This document shows, in pieces, positions 8,398-16,923 of a stretch of 64,000 nucleotides of DNA. The notes beneath the pieces were generated by a model. The model saw only the letters and a program-made list of their open reading frames with translations, ran no database searches and was not told where the DNA came from. Source of the stretch: Agrobacterium leguminum (GTDB lineage: Bacteria; Pseudomonadota; Alphaproteobacteria; Rhizobiales; Rhizobiaceae). The stretch covers positions 51,109 through 115,108 of the forward strand of contig NZ_JADQWB010000019.1 of the NCBI RefSeq assembly GCF_015704895.1, in the 5' to 3' direction. The first letter of the stretch is position 1, and each line of letters begins with the position of its first letter. The position numbers and the translations under genes are program-made.

Positions 8398-9816
8398 ATG
8401 AAAAGACCAGCAAACCATGCGGCATCGCACCAGCCTGCTATACCGGGTTTTGTTTTGGCAATACCGCTCTACCCTTCAAGGACAATCAATATTCCCGGCA
8501 TCTTTCTCGCGACATTCGTTTTCGCCATTGGTTTCTTCATTCAATGCAATGTGGCGACCAGCAATATCGGCCTGCGTTTCCTCAACATTACCGACATGCT
8601 GGTGCTGATGACGCTGCCCGCCATCGCGCTGCTTTACATTCGCTGCCTGACGCCCTCGATTATCCTGTTTTATCTTCTTCCGCTGACAGTGCTGTTTGTT
8701 CTCACGACGCTCTTTGCCGACGCGCGCGGCGATGGCGAGTTTTACACGACGGCGATGACCTATTTTTATGCGGTCTATTTTCTGTTCTTTGCCTATATGC
8801 TGTTCAAGGAAAACCTGCTCGAACTGTTCTGCTGGGGCATATTTGCGGGCTTCATAGCGGTGACGATCCTGCTTTTCCTGGACATTGTCATCCATGACCA
8901 GCTCGCCTCCCTCGGATTGTCCTTCATGTTCGATGAGGCGGGCGTGCTGGAGCTTGCGGCGAAAGGTGAGATAACCCCGCTACTTTTGCGCGTCGAAAAG
9001 GCAGGCGGCATCTGGCCCGTCGGCAACACGGCTGGACCGGCCTTCGCGCTGGCCGGAGCAGCGGCGGCCTATGTCGCCGAACGCCACCAACGCCCCGCGC
9101 TGTTTGCCGTGTTTCTGCTCGTATATCTTGCGAGCTTTACCCTTACGCTTAACCGCTCGGGGGTGTTTGCCGTCCTCGCCATCGGGCTCTATTTCTACGT
9201 CCGGAATTTTTCGATCAAAATGCTGCTCAGCACCTATTTCGGTTTTGCCTTGAGCGCCCTCGTCATCGCCGCCGTTTTGCCGCTCGGCGCTTTCGAGTTT
9301 GCGGAACAGGCCTTTTCGAAACGTTTTCTCGAGGACAGCAATAGCAGCAACAACTTGCATGAGCGGTGGGAGACGATCACCGGCGGTTTTCAGGTCATGT
9401 TCCAGCATCCTTTGGGCATAGGATTTACCGCGCGATACGAAGAACTTACGCAGATATCGAGGATCGGCACGCCACATAATGGTTTTATGGCCACCGCCTA
9501 TGCTTCCGGATTGGGATTTTCCATCATGAGCGCCTTCGCGCTTTTTTATGCAATTTTCCGGAAACGCAAAATCGGCTTTTTCACCTATTCGGCAATCGGC
9601 GTCATTATCGGTTATCAATTTGAAGAGCTGAATTTCAACCCCGTCTTCATGGCCCATGTGGGACTTGCGCTTGCCTATGCCGCCATTGATCTGGACTTCA
9701 GACTTTTCCTGAAAAACACGATGATGCGGATGCTGGGCACGGCAGACAATGCGCGCAACCGGGAAGAAGAAAGCCTGATCGGAAACAGGCCGGGTCTAAG
9801 TCCACCTGTGTTCTGA
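8398..9816 (+). CDS. O-antigen ligase/polymerase-like membrane protein
   Basis: A 472-residue polytopic membrane protein with roughly ten hydrophobic helices. It shows the Wzy/O-antigen-ligase arrangement: a SFTLTLNRSGVFAVLAIG segment with the conserved Arg (near residue 250), then a periplasmic loop with the HNG motif in GTPHNGFMATAYASGLG (near residue 360). The N-terminus carries about 20 polar residues before the first helix. It is the second such protein in this cluster, so one may be the polymerase and the other a ligase or a protein for a different polymer. The start at 8398 is the longest credible one, and the ribosome site is weak. Confidence 0.8.
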   Translation: MKRPANHAASHQPAIPGFVLAIPLYPSRTINIPGIFLATFVFAIGFFIQCNVATSNIGLRFLNITDMLVLMTLPAIALLYIRCLTPSIILFYLLPLTVLFVLTTLFADARGDGEFYTTAMTYFYAVYFLFFAYMLFKENLLELFCWGIFAGFIAVTILLFLDIVIHDQLASLGLSFMFDEAGVLELAAKGEITPLLLRVEKAGGIWPVGNTAGPAFALAGAAAAYVAERHQRPALFAVFLLVYLASFTLTLNRSGVFAVLAIGLYFYVRNFSIKMLLSTYFGFALSALVIAAVLPLGAFEFAEQAFSKRFLEDSNSSNNLHERWETITGGFQVMFQHPLGIGFTARYEELTQISRIGTPHNGFMATAYASGLGFSIMSAFALFYAIFRKRKIGFFTYSAIGVIIGYQFEELNFNPVFMAHVGLALAYAAIDLDFRLFLKNTMMRMLGTADNARNREEESLIGNRPGLSPPVF

Positions 9817-9825
9817 CCGAACGCT

Positions 9826-10317
9826 TCAGGCGACGTCGACGATCTCGATCTCCCTCCCGCCCAAACTGACGAGATCGCCGGCCGCTTTTCCCATCAGCAC
9901 CCTTGCAACCGGGGAGACATAGGACATCGTTCCCGCAGCGGGATCGGCCTCATCTTCGCCGACGATCCGGAACCGTTGCGTTCGCCCGTCATCGCGGCTG
10001 AATGTCACCAGGCTGCCGAAGGCGACGACGCCATCCGCTGGCGGATCAGGCATCAATTGCGCGGTGCGAACCCGCTCGGAGAAATATCGCAGATCGCGTA
10101 GCGGGCTGGCGGAAATGCGCCGTCTTTCATTTATGTCTTCAATGGCATTGGCCGCCTCGCAGGCTTCGCGCGCCAGACGCAACTGCTCTTCCAGCGCCTT
10201 CAGCCCGGACTGCGTTACCAGATTGGGATGAGGCGAGATTACCCGATCCGGCAGAACGGTTTCGGCTGCGGTTTCCGCACTGTCTTCCTTGGTGAAGGCT
10301 ACGCTCAATCCTGACAC
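9826..10317 (-). CDS. GreA/GreB-family elongation factor-like protein
   Basis: A 163-residue Gre-family protein. The central part (about residues 35-90) is the predicted antiparallel coiled coil, with ALEEQLRLAREACEAAN and INERRRISASPLRDLRY. The C-terminal part is the FKBP-like Gre domain with FGSLVTFSRDDGRTQRF and a VSPVARVLMGKAAGDLV signature. Canonical Gre factors stimulate transcript cleavage by backtracked RNA polymerase. Here the N-terminus has about 25 extra residues, and the coiled-coil tip is not clearly the acidic DE pair, so the exact role may differ. The start is a GTG. It lies opposite to the exopolysaccharide genes on both sides and may be unrelated to them. Confidence 0.75.
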   Translation of the reverse strand: MSGLSVAFTKEDSAETAAETVLPDRVISPHPNLVTQSGLKALEEQLRLAREACEAANAIEDINERRRISASPLRDLRYFSERVRTAQLMPDPPADGVVAFGSLVTFSRDDGRTQRFRIVGEDEADPAAGTMSYVSPVARVLMGKAAGDLVSLGGREIEIVDVA

Positions 10318-10504
10318 TCCATTCCCGATATGCCCCGCGACATATCTGCGATCCGCCCCAATCCTGCCATCGCCCGCAGGGGCACCGCAAGACCGCGCCG
10401 CGCCGGTTCAAAAACGGACATGTAACAGGCGGAAGCGGGTCATGACAACGCGCCCGTTCAACAGCTGAATGCAACCGCAACGGAACATACCCCTCATATT
10501 TCGG

Positions 10505-10533
10505 CCTAACAGGAGGCTTTTTGCCCTGTTAGG
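10505..10533. promoter_or_regulatory. 9-bp perfect inverted repeat upstream of the glycanase gene
   Basis: CCTAACAGG at 10505-10513 is matched by CCTGTTAGG at 10525-10533, with an 11-base spacer. The element ends 51 bases before the glycanase ATG. It could be an operator for a dimeric regulator or a hairpin in the 5' leader. There is no U-run directly after it, so a terminator is less likely. Confidence 0.45.
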
Positions 10534-10584
10534 GTGTGCAGCAGGAGGAGTGAGACACCAACGCTAACGGACAGGAGACGGTTC

Positions 10585-11982
10585 ATGGCCCGGACAGTAG
10601 TGAATGCGCTTGGAGACACACTCTATTACAGCGGCAGTTCCACGGGATTTTTCTCCGCCACGGGTTCCGGCCCGCTGCTCACCGGCACCGCAGGCAATGA
10701 TTCCATGTGGGGCGACAGTTCCGTCAACGTGACCATGGCGGGCGGCACGGGCGACGATATTTATTATCTCTATTCGAGCATCAATCGCGCCGCCGAAAAT
10801 GCCGGGGAAGGTATCGACACCATCGATACTTGGATGAGTTACACCCTGCCCGACAATTTCGAGAATCTCAGGGTAACGGGCGATGGGCGTTATGCCTTCG
10901 GCAATTCGGCCGACAATATCATCACCGGCGGGTCGGGCAGCCAGACGATCGATGGCGGGGCTGGCAACGACGTGCTGATCGGTGGCGGCGGGGCCGACAC
11001 CTTTGTTTTCACCAGCGGCAACGGCACCGATCTCATCACGGATTTCAGCGCCAATGACACGATCCGGCTGAATGGTTACGGCATCACATCTTTCGATCAG
11101 CTTGTCGGCAGCGCCACGCAGCAAGGCAGCGACCTGTGGCTCAATTTTTCGAATGGTGAGGCCATCGTTCTTGCTGGAACGACCATAGACGACCTTCAGG
11201 CCGACCAGTTCGAACTCAGCCTCGACCGATCGTCCCTCACCCAGACCTTTGCCGATGAATTCGATACGCTGTCGCTGCGCAGCGGCGATCAGGGCACCTG
11301 GGACGCCAAATATTGGTGGGCGCCGGAAAAGGGAAGCTCGCTGACGACGAACGGCGAAGCGCAATGGTATATCAACCCCGCCTATGCCGGCACATCGGAG
11401 GTCAACCCTTTCAGCGTCGAAAACGGCGTCCTGACCATTACCGCCGAGGAGACCCCGCAGTCGATTGCCGACGAGGTCGAGGGTTATGATTATACCTCGG
11501 GGATGCTGAACACCTATTCCTCCTTCAGCCAGACCTATGGCTATTTCGAAATCCGCGCCGATATGCCGACCGACCGGGGCGCCTGGCCTGCCTTCTGGCT
11601 CCTGCCCGAAGACGGCTCCTGGCCGCCTGAACTCGATGTCATCGAAATGCGCGGTCAAAACCCCAATACGCTCATCATGTCCGCCCATTCCAACGCCACC
11701 GGTGAACAGACCTCAGTCATCAACAATGTCAGCGTGCCGAGCACCGAAGGATTCCACACTTACGGCCTGTTGTGGGATGCCGAGCATATAACCTGGTATT
11801 TCGACGATGTCGCCGTGGCGCAGACGGATACGCCCGATGATATGCATGACCCCATGTATATGGTCGTCAACCTTGCCGTCGGCGGCACGGCGGGAACGCC
11901 ATCGGACGCTGATTTCAGCGATGGCTCGCAGATGATGATCGATTATATCAGGGCCTATTCGCTCTCCGACTGGGCCGCATGA
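10585..11982 (+). CDS. exsH: ExsH-like endo-beta-glycanase (RTX repeats plus GH16)
   Basis: A 465-residue secreted glycoside hydrolase that should cut beta-1,3/1,4-linked exopolysaccharide such as succinoglycan. The N-terminal ~180 residues hold RTX-type calcium-binding nonapeptides (GGAGNDVLIGGGGADTF), and there is no Sec signal. The C-terminal part is a GH16 domain with the catalytic motif ELDVIE at residues 349-354, both Glu present. This order and length match ExsH of Sinorhizobium, which leaves through the PrsD/PrsE type I exporter; no exporter gene is in view. I chose ATG 10585 because AGGAG lies eight bases upstream; a frame extension to 10534 has no such site. A strong terminator follows at once. 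Confidence 0.85.
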   Translation: MARTVVNALGDTLYYSGSSTGFFSATGSGPLLTGTAGNDSMWGDSSVNVTMAGGTGDDIYYLYSSINRAAENAGEGIDTIDTWMSYTLPDNFENLRVTGDGRYAFGNSADNIITGGSGSQTIDGGAGNDVLIGGGGADTFVFTSGNGTDLITDFSANDTIRLNGYGITSFDQLVGSATQQGSDLWLNFSNGEAIVLAGTTIDDLQADQFELSLDRSSLTQTFADEFDTLSLRSGDQGTWDAKYWWAPEKGSSLTTNGEAQWYINPAYAGTSEVNPFSVENGVLTITAEETPQSIADEVEGYDYTSGMLNTYSSFSQTYGYFEIRADMPTDRGAWPAFWLLPEDGSWPPELDVIEMRGQNPNTLIMSAHSNATGEQTSVINNVSVPSTEGFHTYGLLWDAEHITWYFDDVAVAQTDTPDDMHDPMYMVVNLAVGGTAGTPSDADFSDGSQMMIDYIRAYSLSDWAA

Positions 11983-11987
11983 ATTAA

Positions 11988-12021
11988 AACACCGGCAGTC
12001 GCATCGGGACTGCCGGTGTTT
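11988..12021 (+). terminator. intrinsic terminator after the glycanase
   Basis: A 13-bp perfect stem: AACACCGGCAGTC at 11988-12000 and GACTGCCGGTGTT at 12008-12020, with a 7-base loop. It begins six bases past the stop codon. The U-run is short, but A-rich bases on the left side mean it may work in both directions and also serve the leftward gene to its right. Confidence 0.75.
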
Positions 12022-12060
12022 CAAACATCAGCCTCTCGGCTTACGCCTCGTTCAGGCCAA

Positions 12061-12975
12061 TCACTCGGCCGCGAGCTGGGTGCGGGCGCTATTTAGCGAG
12101 ATCAGGTGCCGCGCCGTTTCGAGGCTTGCCGGCTGCTCGGCGCGATAACGACGGCCGATTTCCATCATCAGCACGGTATCGGGCAGGAAGGAAAGTTCCG
12201 AGAAGATGTCCTGCCAGTCGATATCGCCCCAGCCGAGCGGCATGTGCAGATCGCCGATGCCGAGTGCTGTGTTTTCCTGCGGGAAATAGGGCTGATAGAA
12301 GCCCTGCGGGCGGCCGAAGGAATCGTGCACATGCAGATGGCCGGCAACCGGCGCCATGGCGCGAAGTTCATCGCGGAAATCGAGGCCACGATAGGTGGAT
12401 TCGAGATAGGCATGGCTGAAGTCGATCAGCGCAACGAGATTTTCGTGACCGACAGCCTTCACGGTCGCTGCCACCTCGGCCGGTGTCTGGCGATATTGGC
12501 CGGGTTCGGTGGAGAAGATATTCTCAAGGGCGATGCGCACGCCATAGGGCCGGCAGAATTCCGCCAGTTCAAAAAGCGCTTCCCGCTCGCGGCTGTCGGC
12601 ATCGGCCCGTTCGGCGATCTGGTCGGCACGCAGCGCGCCGCTATGCTGGACGAGAATGCCCGCGCCGATACGCTCGCATAGAACGGCAAGCGCCTTGGCC
12701 GCATCGATCTGGTAACGGCATGTCACCGGATCCATGAAATTCGAAGAGACGAGACCGTGCACGGTGTAGCGGAAATCGAACTGCTTTGCGAGCGACACGA
12801 AACGGTCGGCGCGCTCTTCGATAATCCGGCCGCCGGCGATCATGTCGAGGCTTGTTGCGGCGATTTCCACGGTATCGCAGCCAATTTCGGCAAGCGCGCG
12901 CAGATCGTTTTCGAGGGTGGCCAGTTCGCCATCGTCCGAGCCGGCGTTGAAGCCGGTACCTATAAGATTGCTCAC
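12061..12975 (-). CDS. sugar phosphate isomerase/epimerase-like TIM-barrel protein
   Basis: A 304-residue member of the xylose-isomerase-like TIM-barrel family. Visible strands and likely metal ligands include VRIALENIFST (Glu), LVALIDFSHAYLES (Asp and His), HLHVHDSFG (His) and VLMMEIGRR (Glu near the C-terminus), the usual divalent-metal set. Substrate is probably a sugar, inositol derivative or hydroxy-acid. I chose the GTG at 12975, with GGAG eight bases upstream; extension to 13035 adds a non-conserved-looking Arg/Pro-rich start. It stands alone between a terminator and a 420-base gap, so context does not reveal the substrate. Confidence 0.75.
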   Translation of the reverse strand: MSNLIGTGFNAGSDDGELATLENDLRALAEIGCDTVEIAATSLDMIAGGRIIEERADRFVSLAKQFDFRYTVHGLVSSNFMDPVTCRYQIDAAKALAVLCERIGAGILVQHSGALRADQIAERADADSREREALFELAEFCRPYGVRIALENIFSTEPGQYRQTPAEVAATVKAVGHENLVALIDFSHAYLESTYRGLDFRDELRAMAPVAGHLHVHDSFGRPQGFYQPYFPQENTALGIGDLHMPLGWGDIDWQDIFSELSFLPDTVLMMEIGRRYRAEQPASLETARHLISLNSARTQLAAE

Positions 12976-13398
12976 TTCGTCATCTCCAGGGCTAGAAAGG
13001 TCATGGGAGTTCGGACGCCGCACATGCGACGCCACTTCAAACAGGTCCGGGCGGTCGATATCGACGTCGTCTATCCCGGGCGATGCGATGCCGTAAGAAA
13101 GTCCGAGGTCGCCGCCGTGTCGGTAAAAAGCGACCGGGACATGGTGATCCGTTTCCGTTGAAACCGATCACTCAATTAAGTTTCTTCATTTACAGCTTTA
13201 TGACATTTCCGCAGGCAACCAGCAGGAAGAGCGGGCCTTCGCGGCTGGACAGGCAGCGGCATGAAGAAGTGCGTGGGAGGCCGTCGGAATGTCAGGTTGC
13301 GGACGCTCGGGTCCGCTCAAATGGCGAAATGGCCGCAAATTGCGGCGATGGGTCTGCGCGCCAGAACGTTGAAACCGGATGTCTTCCGGCGGGAGGTG
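12976..13398. other. intergenic stretch without a credible gene
   Basis: About 420 bases with no ORF that looks coding; the short frames here are Arg-rich and lack ribosome sites. The region holds an imperfect palindrome at 13144-13171 and presumably the promoter of the isomerase-like gene on the minus strand. Confidence 0.4.
13144..13171. promoter_or_regulatory. 12-bp near-perfect inverted repeat
   Basis: GTGATCCGTTTC at 13144-13155 and GAAACCGATCAC at 13160-13171 pair at 11 of 12 positions around a 4-base spacer. The size and symmetry fit a dimeric repressor operator or a hairpin. It lies about 170 bases upstream of the isomerase-like gene's start. Confidence 0.4.
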
Positions 13399-13707
13399 CT
13401 AACCGAGATTGTGCACCATGAAATAAATCAGCCAGCAATGCGCGATGGCCAATATCGCCCAGGCCCATTTTGCGGCCCTGATATCGGCATCGACAACCCT
13501 GTTTCGGATTTCGGTCCTGCCCGGCGCCTCTTTTCCGGCTCGATCATCGCCGACGGCGGATGCGGGCAATGTCTGGGAAACGGGCTCGCTGACAACGTAG
13601 AGCCTGTCGCTGCGCAGAAGCGGGCGCGGCTCATCCTCGACGCTCTCCGCATCGGAAAGCGTATCGTCGCCGGAAACGCAATTCACCGCCACAAGCTGCG
13701 ATGACAT
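13399..13707 (-). CDS. small hypothetical protein with C-terminal membrane segment
   Basis: Not recognised. From the ATG at 13707 it is 102 residues: a polar, acidic first two-thirds followed by one hydrophobic segment at the C-terminus (AKWAWAILAIAHCWLIYFMV). That suggests a tail-anchored inner membrane protein. The start is uncertain: AGGGGG abuts ATG 13707, whereas AGAGG lies four bases before an in-frame GTG at 13722, and the frame stays open to 13812. A rightward frame covering the same DNA is less protein-like. Confidence 0.45.
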   Translation of the reverse strand: MSSQLVAVNCVSGDDTLSDAESVEDEPRPLLRSDRLYVVSEPVSQTLPASAVGDDRAGKEAPGRTEIRNRVVDADIRAAKWAWAILAIAHCWLIYFMVHNLG

Positions 13708-13869
13708 CCCCCTGTTACGCACTTTACCTCTATTGGGCATCATAATGTTCCACACAATAAAAATAAAAATATTCCCGGGTGACTTCCGATAAAGCCGCGC
13801 TTTACCGGACATGCCGCAATACGCGCATCCATGCCTTCCGCCCGTTGACCCAAAGAGCGCCCCCCGCGG

Positions 13870-14361
13870 TCAGGCCACCGGGACTCCCGGCAAACCACGC
13901 CTGCCCGCATAGGGTTTTGCCTCCCGCTGGATCAGGAAGACGGATTTTTCCACCGGCAGCGGCTCAATCGTCCGGTAACGCTGAAACCGCCTGGAATATT
14001 CGAACCGGATGAGCCTGTCGTCGAACTTGCCCGCCAGAACGCGATAGCCGTTGACGAATTCATTCAGGATTTCCAGTTCTTCTCCCCACACCCAGCCGCC
14101 GTAGGACGTCCCCTCATTCGAACGCAGCACGATCTCGAAAAAGTGCCCGCCCGCCACCAGCGGCATGCGAAAGAGAATATCGAGATTATCCTCGTCCTCA
14201 TCGTCGCCCTTTTCCGCCGACAGCCTGGCATGCGCGACCTTCGCATGGACCAGCGCCGAGACCGGATAGAACGGACGGCCCTTGAACCACATGAATTCAC
14301 TGACCGCATATCCGACATCGTCGGCACGCTGGTAAGGCTCGATACGCGGCTCGAAGGCCAT
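13870..14361 (-). CDS. conserved-looking hypothetical protein
   Basis: A 163-residue soluble protein of unknown function. It has an acidic patch (KGDDEDEDN) in the middle and a predicted alpha/beta content; there are no membrane segments, signal peptide or known catalytic motif. I chose ATG 14361 because GGAAG lies five bases upstream; the frame is open to 14433. It is divergent from the BTAD regulator gene to the right and may share its promoter region, but nothing ties it to the modification operon. Confidence 0.55.
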   Translation of the reverse strand: MAFEPRIEPYQRADDVGYAVSEFMWFKGRPFYPVSALVHAKVAHARLSAEKGDDEDEDNLDILFRMPLVAGGHFFEIVLRSNEGTSYGGWVWGEELEILNEFVNGYRVLAGKFDDRLIRFEYSRRFQRYRTIEPLPVEKSVFLIQREAKPYAGRRGLPGVPVA

Positions 14362-14557
14362 GTAGCTTCCGTTAAACGCTATCACTGTCGAAAATTCCCG
14401 ATGCCTGCCCGTCGCATGTCCGCTGTTTTCCACCCGTCATTCATGCTTCTGTCTGCGACAATAGGCAGGCCGCGTCACACCAGCGTCAAATGGAACGCTA
14501 TGATGACTTTCAATTTCCCGGACACGTTGTTAGATGATGGTTCATGAGGGGACGAAA

Positions 14558-16486
14558 GTGGCTGGGAACGCTGAACTGATACCGATCCGGCTTTTTGGCA
14601 CCCCGCGCTGTGATGCGGTGCGGGAGGCATTTTTTCCGTCCAAGGGCTTCGCCCTTACCGCCGCCCTCATCCTTGCGCCGAACCAGTCCCTTTCCCGCCA
14701 GCATGCCGCATCGCTTTTATGGGAAAATGTCGAGCAGAAAAGGGCTCTCGGCAATTTGCGGCAGCTCATTCTCCGCCTGCAGAAACTGCCCAATGAGGAC
14801 GATGCCATCCTTCTGACCGAAGGAAACGACCTGAAGGCCGGCAAGCTGGCGCAGCGCACTGACCTTGCCATCTTCCTTGCCGGCGCAAGGGCGGAAGACC
14901 CGATGCGGCGGCTCAATGCGCTGCTCGAATTCGGCGGCGAGTTGCTGGAGGGGCTGGAGGCCGGGCAGGACCATCTTTATCTCTGGCTGCTTTCGGAGCG
15001 CCGCCGTCTCAGGGACCTGTTCTTTTCGAGCTACACCCAGCTTCTGGAGGAATTGACCCGCTTCGGTCGCGCCAGCTCGAACGACATCGCCAGACTTGCC
15101 GAATGCGCCTGCAAGATCGAACCGGAGCGCGAAGAAACCTACCGCGCCGCCATGGCGGCCTATGCGCGGATCGGAAATATCAGCGCCTGCGAGGGCATGT
15201 ACCAGCTTCTGATGGAGCAGCTTCGTCAGGAGGGTCGTTCGCCGGAAGCGGAAACCGTGGCGCTGAGGCGGAGAATACAAAGTCTGGCCGCCACGATAAC
15301 GGCCCCCGCCGAGCCGGAAGAAGGCAGTCGCCGAAAATCAATGGCAAAACCGCGTGTCGCATTCGTCCGCCCGGCACGGGTCGACGGGCAGCCGGTCTCG
15401 CCGGTCATGCATGCCTTCGTTGAGGATGTCGCCAACAGCCTTGTCCGATACCGAACCTTCACCGTCCTTTCGCCGCACAGCACCTTTGCGCTGGCGCATG
15501 ACCGGGCCGATGACGGCTACGCCATGCTGCGGGCGGATTACCGCATCATTTCGACCGTGTTCGACGAAACCCGCATGTCGGTTGCGCTGATCGAGGATGC
15601 GAGCGGTGAAATCGTCTGGTCACTGGAAGCGGTCCTGACCGAACGGCATATTCACGCCGCCTTCCGGCTGCTCTCCAAACAGGTGGCGGCGGCGCTTGCC
15701 CGCGAAATCGAACGGCTTCAGGTGGAGCCCGACCGCAACCATAGCGGCGAGGCCTACCGGCAATTGCTGGAAGGCCAGCAGCTTCTGCGCGGCAAATGCG
15801 ATCTGCCGCTTCTCAGAAGAGCCCGTTCGATGTTCCGCAAGGCCGTCGATCTCGACCACAGCATGGCGGTTGCCCGCGCCCGCGTTGCACAGAGCCTGCA
15901 ACTGGAATGGCTGATGCTGGGCGGCAACGACCCCCATCTCCTGCACCGCGCCAAGGCGGAGGCCGATTCTTCCGTCGAGATCGACCCCGCCCTCGGGGTG
16001 GGCCACTGGATGTGCGCGGTGGTGGCGCTCTACCAGCGGGACTTCGACATCTCCGCCGAAAAATTCTTCGAGGCGGAGGCGCTGGCGCCCAATTCGGCCG
16101 ACCTCCTGCTCCAGCATGCCGATGCGCTCGCTCATTTCGGCGATGCGGAAATCGCCTGGGAGAAGTTTCAGCAGGCCATCGACCTCAATCCGCTGGCGCC
16201 CGACATCTACTGGTGGGCCGGCGCCAGCATCGCTTTCAAGCGCGAGGATTACGGCACGGCGGTGGAACTGTGCGGGCGGATGGAAAATGACGAGCCTGCG
16301 CTACGCGTCCTCACCGCAAGCCACGCGCTGCATGGCGATCTGGCCTCCGCTCGGGAATCCGGCAACAGGCTTCAGGAAAACTATCCGGGTATGACGGCGA
16401 GGGAGATCAGCAGCCTGTCTCCAGACCGAGACCCGATAGCGAATGAAAAATTCTATCACGCACTTCGATTAGCTGGGATCAAATAG
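14558..16486 (+). CDS. BTAD/SARP-like transcriptional regulator with TPR region
   Basis: About 642 residues from the GTG at 14558, which has AGGGG six bases upstream; an ATG at 14534 is in frame. The N-terminus resembles an OmpR-type winged helix as found in SARP regulators (IRLFGTP, then LWENVEQKRALGNLRQLI). A bacterial transcriptional activation domain follows (about 110-250), with YAR and YQLLMEQLRQEGRSPEAET. The middle has a TolB/cyclase-associated-type domain (VAFVRPARVD onward), and the C-terminal 200 residues look like TPR helices. The unknown 142-aa gene begins eight bases after its stop, so it probably heads or is co-transcribed with the YcaO operon and controls it. Ligand unknown. 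Confidence 0.7.
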   Translation: MAGNAELIPIRLFGTPRCDAVREAFFPSKGFALTAALILAPNQSLSRQHAASLLWENVEQKRALGNLRQLILRLQKLPNEDDAILLTEGNDLKAGKLAQRTDLAIFLAGARAEDPMRRLNALLEFGGELLEGLEAGQDHLYLWLLSERRRLRDLFFSSYTQLLEELTRFGRASSNDIARLAECACKIEPEREETYRAAMAAYARIGNISACEGMYQLLMEQLRQEGRSPEAETVALRRRIQSLAATITAPAEPEEGSRRKSMAKPRVAFVRPARVDGQPVSPVMHAFVEDVANSLVRYRTFTVLSPHSTFALAHDRADDGYAMLRADYRIISTVFDETRMSVALIEDASGEIVWSLEAVLTERHIHAAFRLLSKQVAAALAREIERLQVEPDRNHSGEAYRQLLEGQQLLRGKCDLPLLRRARSMFRKAVDLDHSMAVARARVAQSLQLEWLMLGGNDPHLLHRAKAEADSSVEIDPALGVGHWMCAVVALYQRDFDISAEKFFEAEALAPNSADLLLQHADALAHFGDAEIAWEKFQQAIDLNPLAPDIYWWAGASIAFKREDYGTAVELCGRMENDEPALRVLTASHALHGDLASARESGNRLQENYPGMTAREISSLSPDRDPIANEKFYHALRLAGIK

Positions 16487-16494
16487 GAGATACT

Positions 16495-16923
16495 ATGTCC
16501 TCGCATTTCTTCATTGTCGGAAAAAAGGGTTTCGGCGTTCTCTTCATTCGCACGGCGCCGCTCAGGGTTGCGTCCGTGTCGCATGAGACGATTGCCGCCT
16601 ATGAAGCCAGCCATCCCGGCGTGGATGGCTATGCCCGCGTGGCAGCCGCCGCAAAGTCCATGCTCGTTCGCCAGAACGGCCAGCCGGAAGCGGAACTGGA
16701 CCAGGTTCAGATTCAGGGCATCGAAGCCCTCGTCTCCGGCGGTGCCGTGGTTTCCGAAGCCGATTTCGCCTTCATCGGCGAAGTGAACGACGCCGGCTGG
16801 GATTTCAACCGCATGGTACAGGCGCCGATCGAAGCGGCCCTGAAGGCTGTCGGCCCGGCCGGCTCCGTCACCGGCGAGCTGTTCGACGCCATCCTTGCCG
16901 ACGACAGCAACACGGCGCCCTGA
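16495..16923 (+). CDS. 142-aa protein of unknown function, candidate substrate of the YcaO operon
   Basis: Not recognised as a known family. ATG 16495 has AGGAGA five bases upstream and lies eight bases after the regulator's stop. The protein has no Cys and only five Arg (19, 24, 48, 59, 106). Its N-terminus is hydrophobic and Gly/Lys-rich (HFFIVGKKGFGVLFIR); the rest is predicted helical and acidic, with a GWDFNR segment near residue 101. It overlaps the YcaO gene by 29 bases, which implies tight co-expression. It is too long and lacks a Cys/Ser/Thr-rich core, so it is not a typical precursor peptide. It could be a protein substrate, a leader-binding partner or a structural subunit. Confidence 0.75.
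   Translation: MSSHFFIVGKKGFGVLFIRTAPLRVASVSHETIAAYEASHPGVDGYARVAAAAKSMLVRQNGQPEAELDQVQIQGIEALVSGGAVVSEADFAFIGEVNDAGWDFNRMVQAPIEAALKAVGPAGSVTGELFDAILADDSNTAP

Noticed and set aside
13261..13704. 147-aa rightward frame opposite the small membrane protein
   Set aside because: It lacks a ribosome site and any hydrophobic or motif structure, whereas the leftward frame gives an acidic protein with one clean membrane segment. Neither is certain.
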